Part shown: piece after piece, positions 1-6,905 of the stretch
Layout of the letters: every line of letters begins with the position of its first letter
Position numbering within the stretch: position 1 is the first letter of the stretch
NCBI GenBank assembly: GCA_028819775.1
Contig: JAPPKV010000338.1
Span: 1-8,345, forward strand
Length of the DNA: 8,345 nucleotides
From: Gammaproteobacteria bacterium
GTDB taxonomy: Bacteria; Pseudomonadota; Gammaproteobacteria; Pseudomonadales; Azotimanducaceae_A
Direction of reading: 5' to 3'
Notes under the pieces: generated by a model
The model's input: the letters and a program-made list of their open reading frames with translations, nothing else
The model's database searches: none
Told to the model about the DNA's origin: nothing
Made by a program: the position numbers and the translations under genes

Positions 1-427
1 TCCCACCGCCGGTCGACGGGTGATGGCGCGCCCAGGACCCCACCGTTGACGACTCGACCTGGGCGAGCGACGCAACCGCTGCGTCATAGCTATCGAACAG
101 ATCCGCCACGGGTTCTTCGCGGCCGAGCGTCTTTACTAGCAGCTCGTTGATGTAGAGACCGGCGAACAAGGCGTCACCTGACAGATTTCGACGGACAACA
201 GTCTCGGCCCGCAGCACCGTGACGAGCTGGCCGCGACCTCGCCAACTCACCGCGATCCGGCCAAACGGTTCGAGATCCCGCGCCGATCGAGGCGAACGCT
301 TGACCCCGCGCATCACCGCGCCGACCAATCCGAAGTCGCGGGTCAGCAACTCGACCAGGGCACTCGACTCGCGATAGGCACGGCGGTGCAATACGTACCC
401 GGGCTGGCGGTCGGCCGGTTGGATCAT
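1..427 (-). CDS. recO: DNA repair protein RecO, N-terminal part (3' end cut by window)
   Basis: RecO helps RecR load RecA onto SSB-coated single-stranded DNA in the RecF recombinational repair pathway. Reading the minus strand from ATG at 427 gives 142 residues with no stop before the window edge. The N-terminal OB-fold is recognisable: GYVLHRRAYRESSALVELLT at about residues 10-29, then a GLVGAVMRGVKR strand, then the family motif GLYINELL near residues 93-100. The ATG lies 2 nt after the era stop (TGA-cg-ATG), so translation is probably coupled to era; an AAGGG sits about 12 nt upstream, rather far for a strong ribosome site. About 40 residues after YINELL, where E. coli RecO has its LRRFE helix, this frame instead reads WARHHPSTGGG up to the edge, which may be an insertion or a divergent hinge. 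Identity rests on motif recognition by eye and on the conserved era-recO order. Confidence 0.88.
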   Translation of the reverse strand, partial: MIQPADRQPGYVLHRRAYRESSALVELLTRDFGLVGAVMRGVKRSPRSARDLEPFGRIAVSWRGRGQLVTVLRAETVVRRNLSGDALFAGLYINELLVKTLGREEPVADLFDSYDAAVASLAQVESSTVGSWARHHPSTGGG

Positions 428-429
428 CG

Positions 430-1536
430 TCAATGACCGCCCTTGCGAACGTCTTGGGAGGGCGGCGAGGGCGGGGAATGGTATCCGAATCGTTGCAGCG
501 CTTCGGGACGGCCGCTCCAGCGGCGATCGACCTTGACCCATAGGCGCACCATCGCTTGGCTGCCAAGAAGGATCTCGATGTCCTTGCGGGCATCCTCGCC
601 GATTGATTTGAGCATCGTGCCGCCCTTGCCGATGGCGATTCTCTTCTGGGTTTCGCGTTCGACGTATATTACTGCATCCACTTCCGCGCAACTCTCGCCT
701 TGCCCGGTCCGCGGCAAAACGTCGTCCTTCGAGTCAAGTTGCGATGCCGTGTTGTCGCCATCACTCGTCGAATTGCGTTCCGCCGCTAGGGCGATCCGCT
801 CGACCGTCACGGCGGTCTGGTGCGGGAGTTCGTCACCGAGCCGCCGCATCGCCTTTTCGCGCACGATCTCTCCGACTAGGAAGGCCACCGATCGATCCGT
901 GATTTCGTCCGCTGCGAACAGGTGGGCCCGACGGGGAAGCCGACCGACGATCTCGTCGAGGAGGTCGTCGAGGGCGAGGTTCCTGAGCGCCGACACCGGC
1001 ACGAGGGCTTCGAAGTCGTGTTTGCGGCTCAGCGCATCCAGGAGAGGTAGCAGTCGATCCTTGCGCCGCAGTCGGTCGATCTTGTTGATCACGCACATGC
1101 ACGGTACGTCCGCCTCGTGGATACGACGCCGCACGATCTCGTCGCCTTCGTGCCAACCCGATGCTTCCACCAGCATCAGCGCCAACTCGACGCCGGCGAG
1201 GGATCCGACGGCTTGGCCAACCATGTACCGGTTCAGGGCACGACCGCCCTTCAGGGCACGACCGCCCTTCAGGGCACGACCGCCCTTCAGGGCACGACCG
1301 CTGGCAACGTGGATGCCGGGCGTGTCCACGAAGACGATTTGCGCATTGCCCCGCGTCAGTATCCCGATCAATGCCTGGCGAGTGGTCTGCGGTTTGCGGG
1401 AGGTGATGGAAAGTTTGCGACCGAGCAGATGGTTCATCAACGTCGACTTGCCGACGTTCGGCCGTCCGGCCAAGGCGACGTAGCCGCAACGGGTCTCCTC
1501 GGAATCCGACACGGTCCCCGCGACAGGCTCAGTCAT
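430..1536 (-). CDS. era: GTPase Era (16S rRNA / 30S maturation) with two unusual insertions
   Basis: Era is an essential GTPase that binds the 3' end of 16S rRNA and drives 30S subunit maturation. Visible motifs: G1 GRPNVGKST (24-32), G2 region SRKPQTTR (46-53), G3 DTPG (71-74), G4 NKID (151-154), G5 SA (182-183), and a C-terminal KH domain with IAIGKGG (300-306), EDARKDIE and LWVKV. At 368 residues it is clearly longer than E. coli Era (301). The extra length comes from three GRALKG hexapeptides at 80-97 just before the family motif RALNRYM, an acidic Ser/Thr/Asp-rich stretch at about 255-283 inside the KH domain, and a proline-rich tail (about 353-368). All GTPase motifs are intact and the frame is open, so the gene looks functional. 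ATG at 1536 overlaps the rnc stop by 8 nt (ATGACTGA); there is no good ribosome site, which suggests translational coupling to rnc. Confidence 0.96.
   Translation of the reverse strand: MTEPVAGTVSDSEETRCGYVALAGRPNVGKSTLMNHLLGRKLSITSRKPQTTRQALIGILTRGNAQIVFVDTPGIHVASGRALKGGRALKGGRALKGGRALNRYMVGQAVGSLAGVELALMLVEASGWHEGDEIVRRRIHEADVPCMCVINKIDRLRRKDRLLPLLDALSRKHDFEALVPVSALRNLALDDLLDEIVGRLPRRAHLFAADEITDRSVAFLVGEIVREKAMRRLGDELPHQTAVTVERIALAAERNSTSDGDNTASQLDSKDDVLPRTGQGESCAEVDAVIYVERETQKRIAIGKGGTMLKSIGEDARKDIEILLGSQAMVRLWVKVDRRWSGRPEALQRFGYHSPPSPPSQDVRKGGH
688..774 (-). other. Acidic low-complexity insertion in the Era KH domain
   Basis: Codons for Era residues about 255-283 lie between the KH-domain strand VTVERIALAAER and the strand EVDAVIYVERETQK. 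In E. coli Era the same two strands are separated by only a few residues. The inserted stretch is rich in Ser, Thr, Asp, Gly and Asn with a SKDDVLPRTG segment, as expected for a flexible surface loop. No internal repeat is seen here. Its boundaries are estimated by eye against the remembered E. coli sequence. Confidence 0.75.
1232..1301. repeat. 18-bp tandem repeat, 3.9 copies, inside era
   Basis: The unit ttcagggcacgaccgccc (+ strand) occurs at 1232-1249, 1250-1267 and 1268-1285 without a mismatch, followed by a fourth copy matching for 16 of 18 bases (1286-1301). Read in the era frame, one period encodes GRALKG; the last partial copy encodes GRALN and runs into the native RALNRYM sequence. 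The period is a multiple of three, so gain or loss of copies would keep the frame. Each junction also holds an imperfect palindrome, GCCCT-TC-AGGGC. The repeat most simply arose by duplication of the native codons at its promoter-distal (RALNRYM) side. Confidence 0.98.
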
Positions 1537-2248
1537 CGTCGTCCGGCAGCGGCGCCAGAATCGCGAGTACCGCCGCCGCGGCGCGTTTCTCGGCTTCCCT
1601 TAGGCTGCGCCCGGATGCCTCGGCGCGAACGCCCAAGCCCTCCGCCGCACATTCCACGTGGTAGACCCGCGCGTGTTCCTCGCCGGTCGTTGCCACCACG
1701 GTGTAGTTCGGCAACTCGAGCCGCTGCGCCTGAACGATCTCCTGGAGGCGGGATTTCGGGTCTTTTTTGGCGCTGCCGGCCGGTTCCTTCAATCGTTCGC
1801 CGTAGAGACGTTCGACGACCTTCGACGCCGCCTCGATCCCGCCATCGCAGACCACCGCCCCGAGCACGGCTTCCAACGCATCCGCGCGTATCGCGCTGTG
1901 CTCCCCAACACCCGACTTGTCTTCGACGGTTCCAAGGTTGATGAACGCGGATAGACCGAGGTCCGCAGCCACGTTGGCCAACGCGTCCTTCTGCACCAGA
2001 TTCGCGCGCATCACGGTCAATTGCTGCTCGGAGACCCCCGGGTTCAAGTCGTACAACAAGCGGGACACGACGAATCCGAGGACAGCGTCGCCGAGAAACT
2101 CGAGCCGCTCCCAGTTGTCGGCACCTGCGCTCCGGTGGGTCAACGCCTGGCGGAGCAGTCGAGACTTCTCGAATGTGTAGCCGAGCCGCCATTGCAGGTC
2201 GTCGAGCGGCTCGACTTCGCTCTCCCCGGACTTTCGCGGTGCCGCCAA
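1529..2248 (-). CDS. rnc: Ribonuclease III
   Basis: RNase III cleaves double-stranded RNA, including the 30S rRNA precursor. With the TTG start at 2248 the protein is 239 residues (E. coli 226). The catalytic domain carries the signature ERLEFLGDAVL (47-57) and the second metal-binding pair ADALEA, with D123 and E126; these four acidic positions (E50, D54, D123, E126) match E. coli E41, D45, D114 and E117 with a constant offset of 9. A double-stranded RNA-binding domain follows from DPKSRLQEI (about 163) to about 234, with the C-terminal REAEKRAAAAVL helix. The frame is open upstream to an ATG at 2407, but that extension lies inside lepA and has no family similarity. The TTG is preceded at 6 nt by a perfect AAGGAG. 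The gene follows lepA by 29 nt; signal peptidase lepB, usual at this place, is absent. Confidence 0.96.
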   Translation of the reverse strand: MAAPRKSGESEVEPLDDLQWRLGYTFEKSRLLRQALTHRSAGADNWERLEFLGDAVLGFVVSRLLYDLNPGVSEQQLTVMRANLVQKDALANVAADLGLSAFINLGTVEDKSGVGEHSAIRADALEAVLGAVVCDGGIEAASKVVERLYGERLKEPAGSAKKDPKSRLQEIVQAQRLELPNYTVVATTGEEHARVYHVECAAEGLGVRAEASGRSLREAEKRAAAAVLAILAPLPDDDD

Positions 2249-2254
2249 TTGAGA

Positions 2255-2260
2255 CTCCTT
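2255..2260 (-). promoter_or_regulatory. Ribosome binding site of rnc (decides TTG start)
   Basis: The minus strand reads AAGGAG, then the 6-nt spacer TCTCAA, then TTG. This consensus Shine-Dalgarno at ideal spacing, together with the expected protein length, supports the TTG at 2248 over other in-frame starts. It sits in the short lepA-rnc gap. Confidence 0.85.
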
Positions 2261-2277
2261 ATCGACCGCGTCGTCGT

Positions 2278-4071
2278 TCAGATCTTCAACGCCGCGAGAA
2301 ACGCTTCCTGCGGAATCTCCACACGACCGAATTGTTTCATGCGCTTCTTGCCCTCTTTTTGTTTCTCGAGCAGTTTCTTCTTGCGCGTGACGTCTCCCCC
2401 GTAGCACTTCGCCGTGACGTTCTTGCGCAACGCCTTGACCGTCTCCCGGGCGATGATCTGGCCGCCGATCGCGGCCTGAAGCGCCACGTCGAACATCTGC
2501 CGGGGAATGACCTCCTTCATTGCCCGCACCAGGTCGCGGCCCCGCGCCGAAGCATGTTCGCGGTGGACGATTGCCGCCAAAGCATCGACACGCTCGCCAT
2601 TCACCAGGATGTCGAGCCGTACCAGCGGTGCCGCCTGGAACCGCGCGAAGCCGTAGTCAAGCGAGGCGAACCCGCGGCTCGCCGACTTCAGTCGATCGAA
2701 GAAGTCCAACACCACTTCGGCCAGCGGAATCTCGTAGTCGATTGCGACCTGGTTGCCGCTGAATCGCATGCTCTTTTGCACACCCCGACGGCTGACGCAG
2801 AGATTGATGACGCTGCCCACGTGTTCGCGCGGCGTCAGGATGTTCACCGATGCGATGGGCTCGCGCATCTCGACGACGGCGACCGGATCGGGCAGTTCCG
2901 ATGGATTGTCGATGCGCAGCACATCGCCGGACCGGGTTGCGACTTCGTAGGCCACAGTCGGCGCGGAGGTGATCAGGTCGAGACCGTATTCGCGTTCAAG
3001 ACGCTCCTGAACGATTTCCATGTGCAGCATCCCTAGGAATCCGCACCGGAAACCAAAGCCCAATGCGTCGGATGTCTCGGGCTCGTAGAACAACGACGCA
3101 TCGTTCAACGTCAGCTTGGCCAACGCGTTTCGGAAGCCCTCGAAGTCGTCGGCGTTGACCGGGAACATGCCGGCATACACCTGCGGCTTCACGGTCTCGA
3201 AACCGGGTACCGGGTTGACCTCCGTCGCAGCCGCCGCGACGAGCGTGTCGCCGACCGGGGCACCCCGGATATCCTTGATGCCGGCGACCACGTAGCCTAC
3301 TTCACCGGCCGCCAGGGCGTTGCGCGGCTCCTGCTTAGGTGTGAACACGCCGAGGCGATCCACCGTGTGGGTCTTGCCCACCGTCATGGCACGGACCTTC
3401 TCGCCGACGGTGATCCCACCGTCGAATACCCGGACGAGCGAAACGATCCCGAGGTAGTTGTCGAACCAGGAATCGATGATCAACGCGCGAAACGGGGCCT
3501 CAGGATCGCCAACCGGCGACGGGATTCTCCCGACGATGGTCTCGAGGAGATCCGGGACCCCGCTGCCGGTCTTCGCGCTGACGGCTAGCGCATTGTCGGC
3601 GGCAATGCCGATGATGTCCTCGATCTCGGACGAGACCCGCTCGGGTTCCGACTGGGGCAAGTCGATCTTGTTCAGAACCGGCAGCACGTCGAGGCCCTGC
3701 TCGATCGCGGTGTAGCAGTTCGCGACCGATTGGGCCTCGACGCCCTGTGCCGCGTCCACCACGAGCAGAGCCCCTTCGCAGGCGGCCAGCGAACGCGAGA
3801 CCTCGTAGCTGAAGTCCACGTGGCCCGGCGTGTCGATGAGATTCAGACAATAGTCGCGGCCGTCCTTGGATCGGTACTGGAGGGTCACGCACTGCGCCTT
3901 GATGGTGATCCCGCGTTCGCGCTCGATGTCCATCGTGTCGAGCACCTGGTCGGCCATCTCCCGCTCCGCGAGTCCACCGCATAGTTGGATCAGGCGATCG
4001 GACAGCGTGGACTTCCCGTGATCGATATGGGCAATGATCGAGAAGTTGCGAATGCGGTCGATATCAGCCAC
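2278..4071 (-). CDS. lepA: Elongation factor 4 (LepA), ribosome-associated GTPase
   Basis: LepA/EF4 is a translational GTPase that binds the ribosome and has been linked to back-translocation and to 30S assembly. From GTG at 4071 the protein is 597 residues (E. coli 599). GTPase motifs: AHIDHGKST (14-22), RGITIK (about 53-58), DTPGH (80-84), NKID (134-137), SAK (165-167). The family-specific stretches [29 protein letters not shown] and the C-terminal [16 protein letters not shown] are present, so the gene is complete. The start [11 protein letters not shown] aligns with the MSDLSHIRNFS start I recall for Pseudomonas LepA and overlaps the rseC stop by 8 nt (GTGGCTGA). An alternative in-frame GTG at 4083 has a better ribosome site (GAAGG, 5 nt upstream) and would add 4 residues. 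The open frame continues upstream to 4176, but that part overlaps rseC. Identity is certain; the exact start is not. Confidence 0.97.
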   Translation of the reverse strand: MADIDRIRNFSIIAHIDHGKSTLSDRLIQLCGGLAEREMADQVLDTMDIERERGITIKAQCVTLQYRSKDGRDYCLNLIDTPGHVDFSYEVSRSLAACEGALLVVDAAQGVEAQSVANCYTAIEQGLDVLPVLNKIDLPQSEPERVSSEIEDIIGIAADNALAVSAKTGSGVPDLLETIVGRIPSPVGDPEAPFRALIIDSWFDNYLGIVSLVRVFDGGITVGEKVRAMTVGKTHTVDRLGVFTPKQEPRNALAAGEVGYVVAGIKDIRGAPVGDTLVAAAATEVNPVPGFETVKPQVYAGMFPVNADDFEGFRNALAKLTLNDASLFYEPETSDALGFGFRCGFLGMLHMEIVQERLEREYGLDLITSAPTVAYEVATRSGDVLRIDNPSELPDPVAVVEMREPIASVNILTPREHVGSVINLCVSRRGVQKSMRFSGNQVAIDYEIPLAEVVLDFFDRLKSASRGFASLDYGFARFQAAPLVRLDILVNGERVDALAAIVHREHASARGRDLVRAMKEVIPRQMFDVALQAAIGGQIIARETVKALRKNVTAKCYGGDVTRKKKLLEKQKEGKKRMKQFGRVEIPQEAFLAALKI

Positions 4072-4489
4072 GGAAGACAACACGCAGGCCTTCGTCCGGA
4101 GTCCCTGCGCGTCGGGATATCCGCAAGGCAAGACCGTCCGGGATGATCTTCGCGGCCCGGACCGCGACCACCGCAAGCGCCGCCCCGAAAAACGCGGCGA
4201 CGATCAGTGCTTCGCTCGCGCCCAGGTGCTCCGCCAAGAACGCCGCCGCGCCGACCGCCGCGAGGGGCCAACCGAAACACCTAAGCGCTCGGCGGGCTAG
4301 GTCGTGGGCGGACGCGACCACTTCCACGCGCGTGCCGTTCGCCATCTCGAAGTCCAACGGCACTTCACCGCCGCCGACAGACACGCCACAACGTCCGTCG
4401 CACCCTGCGCAGCGAACACTATGGAACACGACGGTGCAGTTGGCACCCACGCATCGGGCCGTACCCACCCGGGACAACCGTTGGTTCAC
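4064..4489 (-). CDS. rseC: RseC/MucC-family membrane protein of the sigma-E operon
   Basis: This 141-residue protein matches the RseC/MucC layout: an N-terminal cysteine-rich soluble part, two closely spaced membrane helices and a short basic tail. Cysteines lie at 13, 18, 27, 30 and 34, the last three as CAGCDGRC, resembling the CxxC-type cluster of the family. Predicted helices are about 70-86 and 94-110, preceded by the positive stretch RRALR. RseC is an inner-membrane protein with a modest positive effect on sigma-E in E. coli, and family members have also been tied to Rnf/SoxR reduction; its exact role is unsettled. It is shorter than E. coli RseC (159). The GTG start at 4489 has only a weak AGG about 9 nt upstream, and GTG at codon 8 is an alternative. 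The gene follows rseB by 83 nt and overlaps lepA. Family assignment rests on topology, cysteines and context. Confidence 0.85.
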   Translation of the reverse strand: MNQRLSRVGTARCVGANCTVVFHSVRCAGCDGRCGVSVGGGEVPLDFEMANGTRVEVVASAHDLARRALRCFGWPLAAVGAAAFLAEHLGASEALIVAAFFGAALAVVAVRAAKIIPDGLALRISRRAGTPDEGLRVVFRG

Positions 4490-4572
4490 GTGGTAGGACC
4501 TGGTCTGTGCACGCTGGATCTCGACAAAAGAACGGTAGCTCGCGTGTTCAGGGGGGCCTCGACGGGCCGCGA

Positions 4573-5643
4573 CTACTGCCCTCGAAAGACGCTTTCCGCG
4601 ACGCGATGGGCGGTTTCCGGTGGGACTTCGCCAACCACCGTGACCAGGTAGTCGCCTAGTTCGCCCGTCAGGTCATGCGACAAGAGAACCGTGGCGCCGT
4701 TGCGGGAGAACACGCCACCCACCGCGGATTGGGGAGCCGCTTCGATGAACACCGAAAACGTCGCCAGCCCGTCGCTGAACATGACGTGCACTCCTTTTCT
4801 CGCCTCGCGGGGGTGAGCGTCGGTGATTCGGAAACCCGCCGGTACCCAGCCGATCTTCCAACTGACCGGCACGGTTGGCGGAGCCGGCGCTGCACTGGAC
4901 TCGTCGGCGGGTTGAACGCGGACTCCCGGTATTTCGGATTGCAGAGCGTCCTCCGACACCGAGTCCCCCACCGTCAACGAAAGGAACTCAACCCGTTCCA
5001 GGTATCGGCCATTGGCGTCCCGCAACTCCGATCGGAGCAACAATCCCGTCTCCTCGTCTAGCCACAGCAGAAATCCGTAGCGGTCGTCGTCGAGGGGATG
5101 GACTTCCAGGCAAACCGCGGGCCGTTCGATCACGCTGCTGCGGCCACTGAGGTTGAAGCGGTAGTTCGCGGAAAGATCCTCGCTGCGCATGATTCGCCCG
5201 GGGTACGGCCCGGTTGGCAGGCCGGCCGCCACCGCGAAGGACTTGCCATCCGCGGGGAGAACGTAGGAGACCTGCCCGCCGGTACGCAGAATCTCTCGCC
5301 CCGGGCCGCCGCGGTGAGCGATCCGCTCGTGCTCGACGCCGTCAATGACCATGTGGACGATCCGGAACGACGCGACCGTCACGTCGTGGGCAACCTCTGC
5401 GGTAAGGCGGAACGCGCTATTGCCCTGCCGGTTCTGGATACGAATCTGAGAGTGGCTGGCTATGGAGTACTCGAAGACACCGTCGTAGTTGAGGTTGCGG
5501 AACGCGTCGTCCATGGCGTGAAGCCAGTCCGCCGGCGTCGTGGGTGCAATGCCTTCCTCCGCGACCACCCCGTCCGTCACGCCCGCCGCAGCGAGCACGA
5601 GGCTGCACAGGCGACTGGTGCGCAGCGTCGAACTCAGCTTCAC
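4573..5643 (-). CDS. rseB: Sigma-E regulatory protein RseB/MucB (periplasmic)
   Basis: RseB binds the periplasmic domain of the anti-sigma factor RseA and shields it from site-1 cleavage by DegS; it releases on sensing mislocalised lipoprotein or LPS. The 356-residue product (E. coli 318) starts with a signal peptide: basic MKLSSTLRTSR, a hydrophobic core, and probable cleavage near residue 28 (VVA-EE). The N-terminal LolA-like domain contains DWLHAMDDAFRNLNYDGVFEY and HERI near the conserved strands. A Pro/Ala/Ser-rich linker leads to the C-terminal domain with WVPAGFRI and the family motif FSDGLATFSVFIE. The start codon is GTG, overlapping the rseA stop as GTGA, with GAAGAAGG just upstream, so translation is probably coupled to rseA. 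The stop is TAG at 4573-4575. Confidence 0.93.
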   Translation of the reverse strand: MKLSSTLRTSRLCSLVLAAAGVTDGVVAEEGIAPTTPADWLHAMDDAFRNLNYDGVFEYSIASHSQIRIQNRQGNSAFRLTAEVAHDVTVASFRIVHMVIDGVEHERIAHRGGPGREILRTGGQVSYVLPADGKSFAVAAGLPTGPYPGRIMRSEDLSANYRFNLSGRSSVIERPAVCLEVHPLDDDRYGFLLWLDEETGLLLRSELRDANGRYLERVEFLSLTVGDSVSEDALQSEIPGVRVQPADESSAAPAPPTVPVSWKIGWVPAGFRITDAHPREARKGVHVMFSDGLATFSVFIEAAPQSAVGGVFSRNGATVLLSHDLTGELGDYLVTVVGEVPPETAHRVAESVFRGQ

Positions 5644-6167
5644 TGACCTTCTTCACTCCCGCTGGGCACGGCCAGTACCTTGACGAACGTCATCCCCGGC
5701 GAACGACCCGCTGCCGACGCATGCTGCGCGTGGTACATGAGATAGTCGCTGTTACGGCGCAGGTCCTCTTCGGACAGCGGTTCAGCGACAATCGTGTTGG
5801 ACTGCGCCACCAACGGCTGGCTGTCCGTGGTCTGATTGTCCTGGACGGCAACGAAAGTCACGGCAACGAGAACGGCCGCGGCCGCCGCCACACCCGTGAG
5901 CCACCGTCCTCGGGACTCCCCGATGGCAACATCTGTGTCGACTCCTGGCAGCGAGGGCTCGACGAGACTCGCCCCCGTGCGGTCTCCGAGTCGCATCGCC
6001 CCACCGCGGATAACCTCGCCAATCAGGTGCAGGCGCTCCCACTTCGCGCGAATTTCCGGGTCGCGCTCGGCGGCATTCAGAACCCGGCGAAGTTCAAGCT
6101 CCTCCGCTTCACCGTCGACCACGGCGGACAACGCCTCGTTCAGCGATTCACGTGTCGGTTCGGTCAT
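5640..6167 (-). CDS. rseA: Anti-sigma-E factor RseA/MucA (single-pass membrane protein)
   Basis: RseA sequesters sigma-E at the inner membrane until DegS and RseP proteolysis frees it. The 175-residue protein has the N-terminal cytoplasmic anti-sigma domain, with the diagnostic LSAVVDGEAEELELRRVL (13-30) and KWERLHLIGEVIRG (42-55), one transmembrane helix at about 90-108 (Ala/Val-rich, preceded by RGRW), and a periplasmic tail. The tail carries DYLMYHAQHASA at about 141-152, resembling the conserved C-terminal motif of MucA-type proteins. The ATG at 6167 is preceded by GGGAGAG at good spacing. It lies 135 nt after rpoE and overlaps rseB by 4 nt. The immediate context (rpoE before, rseB after) makes the identity secure. 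Confidence 0.94.
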   Translation of the reverse strand: MTEPTRESLNEALSAVVDGEAEELELRRVLNAAERDPEIRAKWERLHLIGEVIRGGAMRLGDRTGASLVEPSLPGVDTDVAIGESRGRWLTGVAAAAAVLVAVTFVAVQDNQTTDSQPLVAQSNTIVAEPLSEEDLRRNSDYLMYHAQHASAAGRSPGMTFVKVLAVPSGSEEGQ

Positions 6168-6302
6168 GTCATCTCTCCCTGCACGAGACCTGGCGGCGCA
6201 CCCTCAGTGGAACCGTATAGTCAAATGGACCGCATTCGCTTTGCGCCGTATCCGCCTTCGTCCCAGCCGCATTGCCCGCACTTGACCGCCCGCCGTCGCT
6301 CG
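6168..6302 (-). other. rpoE-rseA intergenic spacer (135 nt)
   Basis: No open frame resembling a gene and no terminator-like hairpin followed by a T run was found. On the minus strand there is a TTGACT and, overlapping it, TATACG, but neither pairs with a partner hexamer at 16-18 nt, so no promoter is called. The sequence ATACGG occurs twice in direct orientation about 35 nt apart. The last bases before rseA are its ribosome site. Confidence 0.5.
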
Positions 6303-6893
6303 CTACGCTCGCCTCGACGTTCGTTCTATGTGAGGACGGATTTGCTCGTCCACGGCCTCCCGGGCACGGAAGATGCGGGAACGCACCGTGCCCACTGGGC
6401 AATCCATTACGGTTGCTATCTGTTCATAGCTTAGACCATCAAACTCGCGAAGAGTTAGCGCAGCCCGCAAATCTTCTGGAAGGGCCCCTATCGCGCGGTC
6501 CACGACCGCCTGGAGTTCGTCGCGACGCAAAGCGCTTTCGGGGTCTTCCGCATCCTTAAGTGCCTCCGCCACCTCGCCCACATCCCCTTCGCTGGCATCG
6601 AGGTCCACACCCTGGGGTCGCCTGGCCCGGGAAACGAGGTGGTTCTTCGACGTATTGACCGCGATACGGTACAACCACGTATAGAACGCGCTCTCTCCCC
6701 GAAAGCGTGGCAACGCCCGGTACGCCTTGATGAACGCCTCCTGCACGACGTCCTCCACTTCCTCCTGGGCGTGCACGTAGCGGGCCACCAGGCCGTGGAT
6801 CTTGTGCTGGTAGCGCAGGAAGAGAAGGTCGAACGCGCGGCGATCGCCCTTTTGCACCCTTCTGACCAGCTCTCTGTCGGTGTCCGCGCTCAC
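6303..6893 (-). CDS. rpoE: RNA polymerase sigma factor RpoE (sigma-E / AlgU)
   Basis: Sigma-E directs RNA polymerase to envelope-stress promoters. The 196-residue product (E. coli 191) shows region 2 with DVVQEAFIKAYRAL (48-61) and FRGESAFYTWLYRIAVNTSKN (64-84), which covers -10 recognition and melting. Region 4 has LPEDLRAALTLREFDGLSYE (138-157) and the helix-turn-helix DCPVGTVRSRIFRAREAVDE (164-183), which reads the -35. These stretches are nearly identical to E. coli RpoE. The start is GTG at 6893 (VSADTDRELVRRVQKGD), with AGGGG 7 nt upstream; the frame stays open to 7109, but the added residues have no family similarity and would run into the nadB start. The stop is TAG. First gene of the stress operon, divergent from nadB. 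Confidence 0.97.
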   Translation of the reverse strand: MSADTDRELVRRVQKGDRRAFDLLFLRYQHKIHGLVARYVHAQEEVEDVVQEAFIKAYRALPRFRGESAFYTWLYRIAVNTSKNHLVSRARRPQGVDLDASEGDVGEVAEALKDAEDPESALRRDELQAVVDRAIGALPEDLRAALTLREFDGLSYEQIATVMDCPVGTVRSRIFRAREAVDEQIRPHIERTSRRA

Positions 6894-6900
6894 CCATTGT

Positions 6901-6905
6901 CCCCT
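6901..6905 (-). promoter_or_regulatory. Ribosome binding site of rpoE (decides GTG start)
   Basis: The minus strand reads AGGGG, a 7-nt spacer and then GTG at 6893. An ATG within the spacer is in another frame. This site supports the 196-residue protein over the longer open frame. Confidence 0.7.

Noticed and set aside
1232..1301. CRISPR-like or intergenic repeat array
   Set aside because: The units are 18 bp, head to tail with no spacers, and lie in frame inside era, so this is a coding minisatellite.
443..1483. Long open frame on the + strand opposite era (346 codons)
   Set aside because: High-GC shadow of era. The product is Ser/Arg-rich with no recognisable domain, while the opposite strand encodes a full Era.
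1117..1941. Open frame on the + strand across era and rnc containing a TTALQG repeat
   Set aside because: Antisense frame of two well-supported genes; the apparent peptide repeat is only the 18-bp era repeat read on the other strand.
2249..2407. N-terminal extension of RNase III to the ATG at 2407
   Set aside because: It lies mostly inside lepA, has no family similarity, and a perfect AAGGAG precedes the TTG at 2248.
2173..3036. 287-codon + strand frame opposite lepA and rnc
   Set aside because: Antisense shadow: lepA matches its family along its whole length here.
5544..6434. 296-codon + strand frame opposite rseB, rseA and rpoE
   Set aside because: Antisense to three recognised genes, with no domain or plausible start signal of its own.
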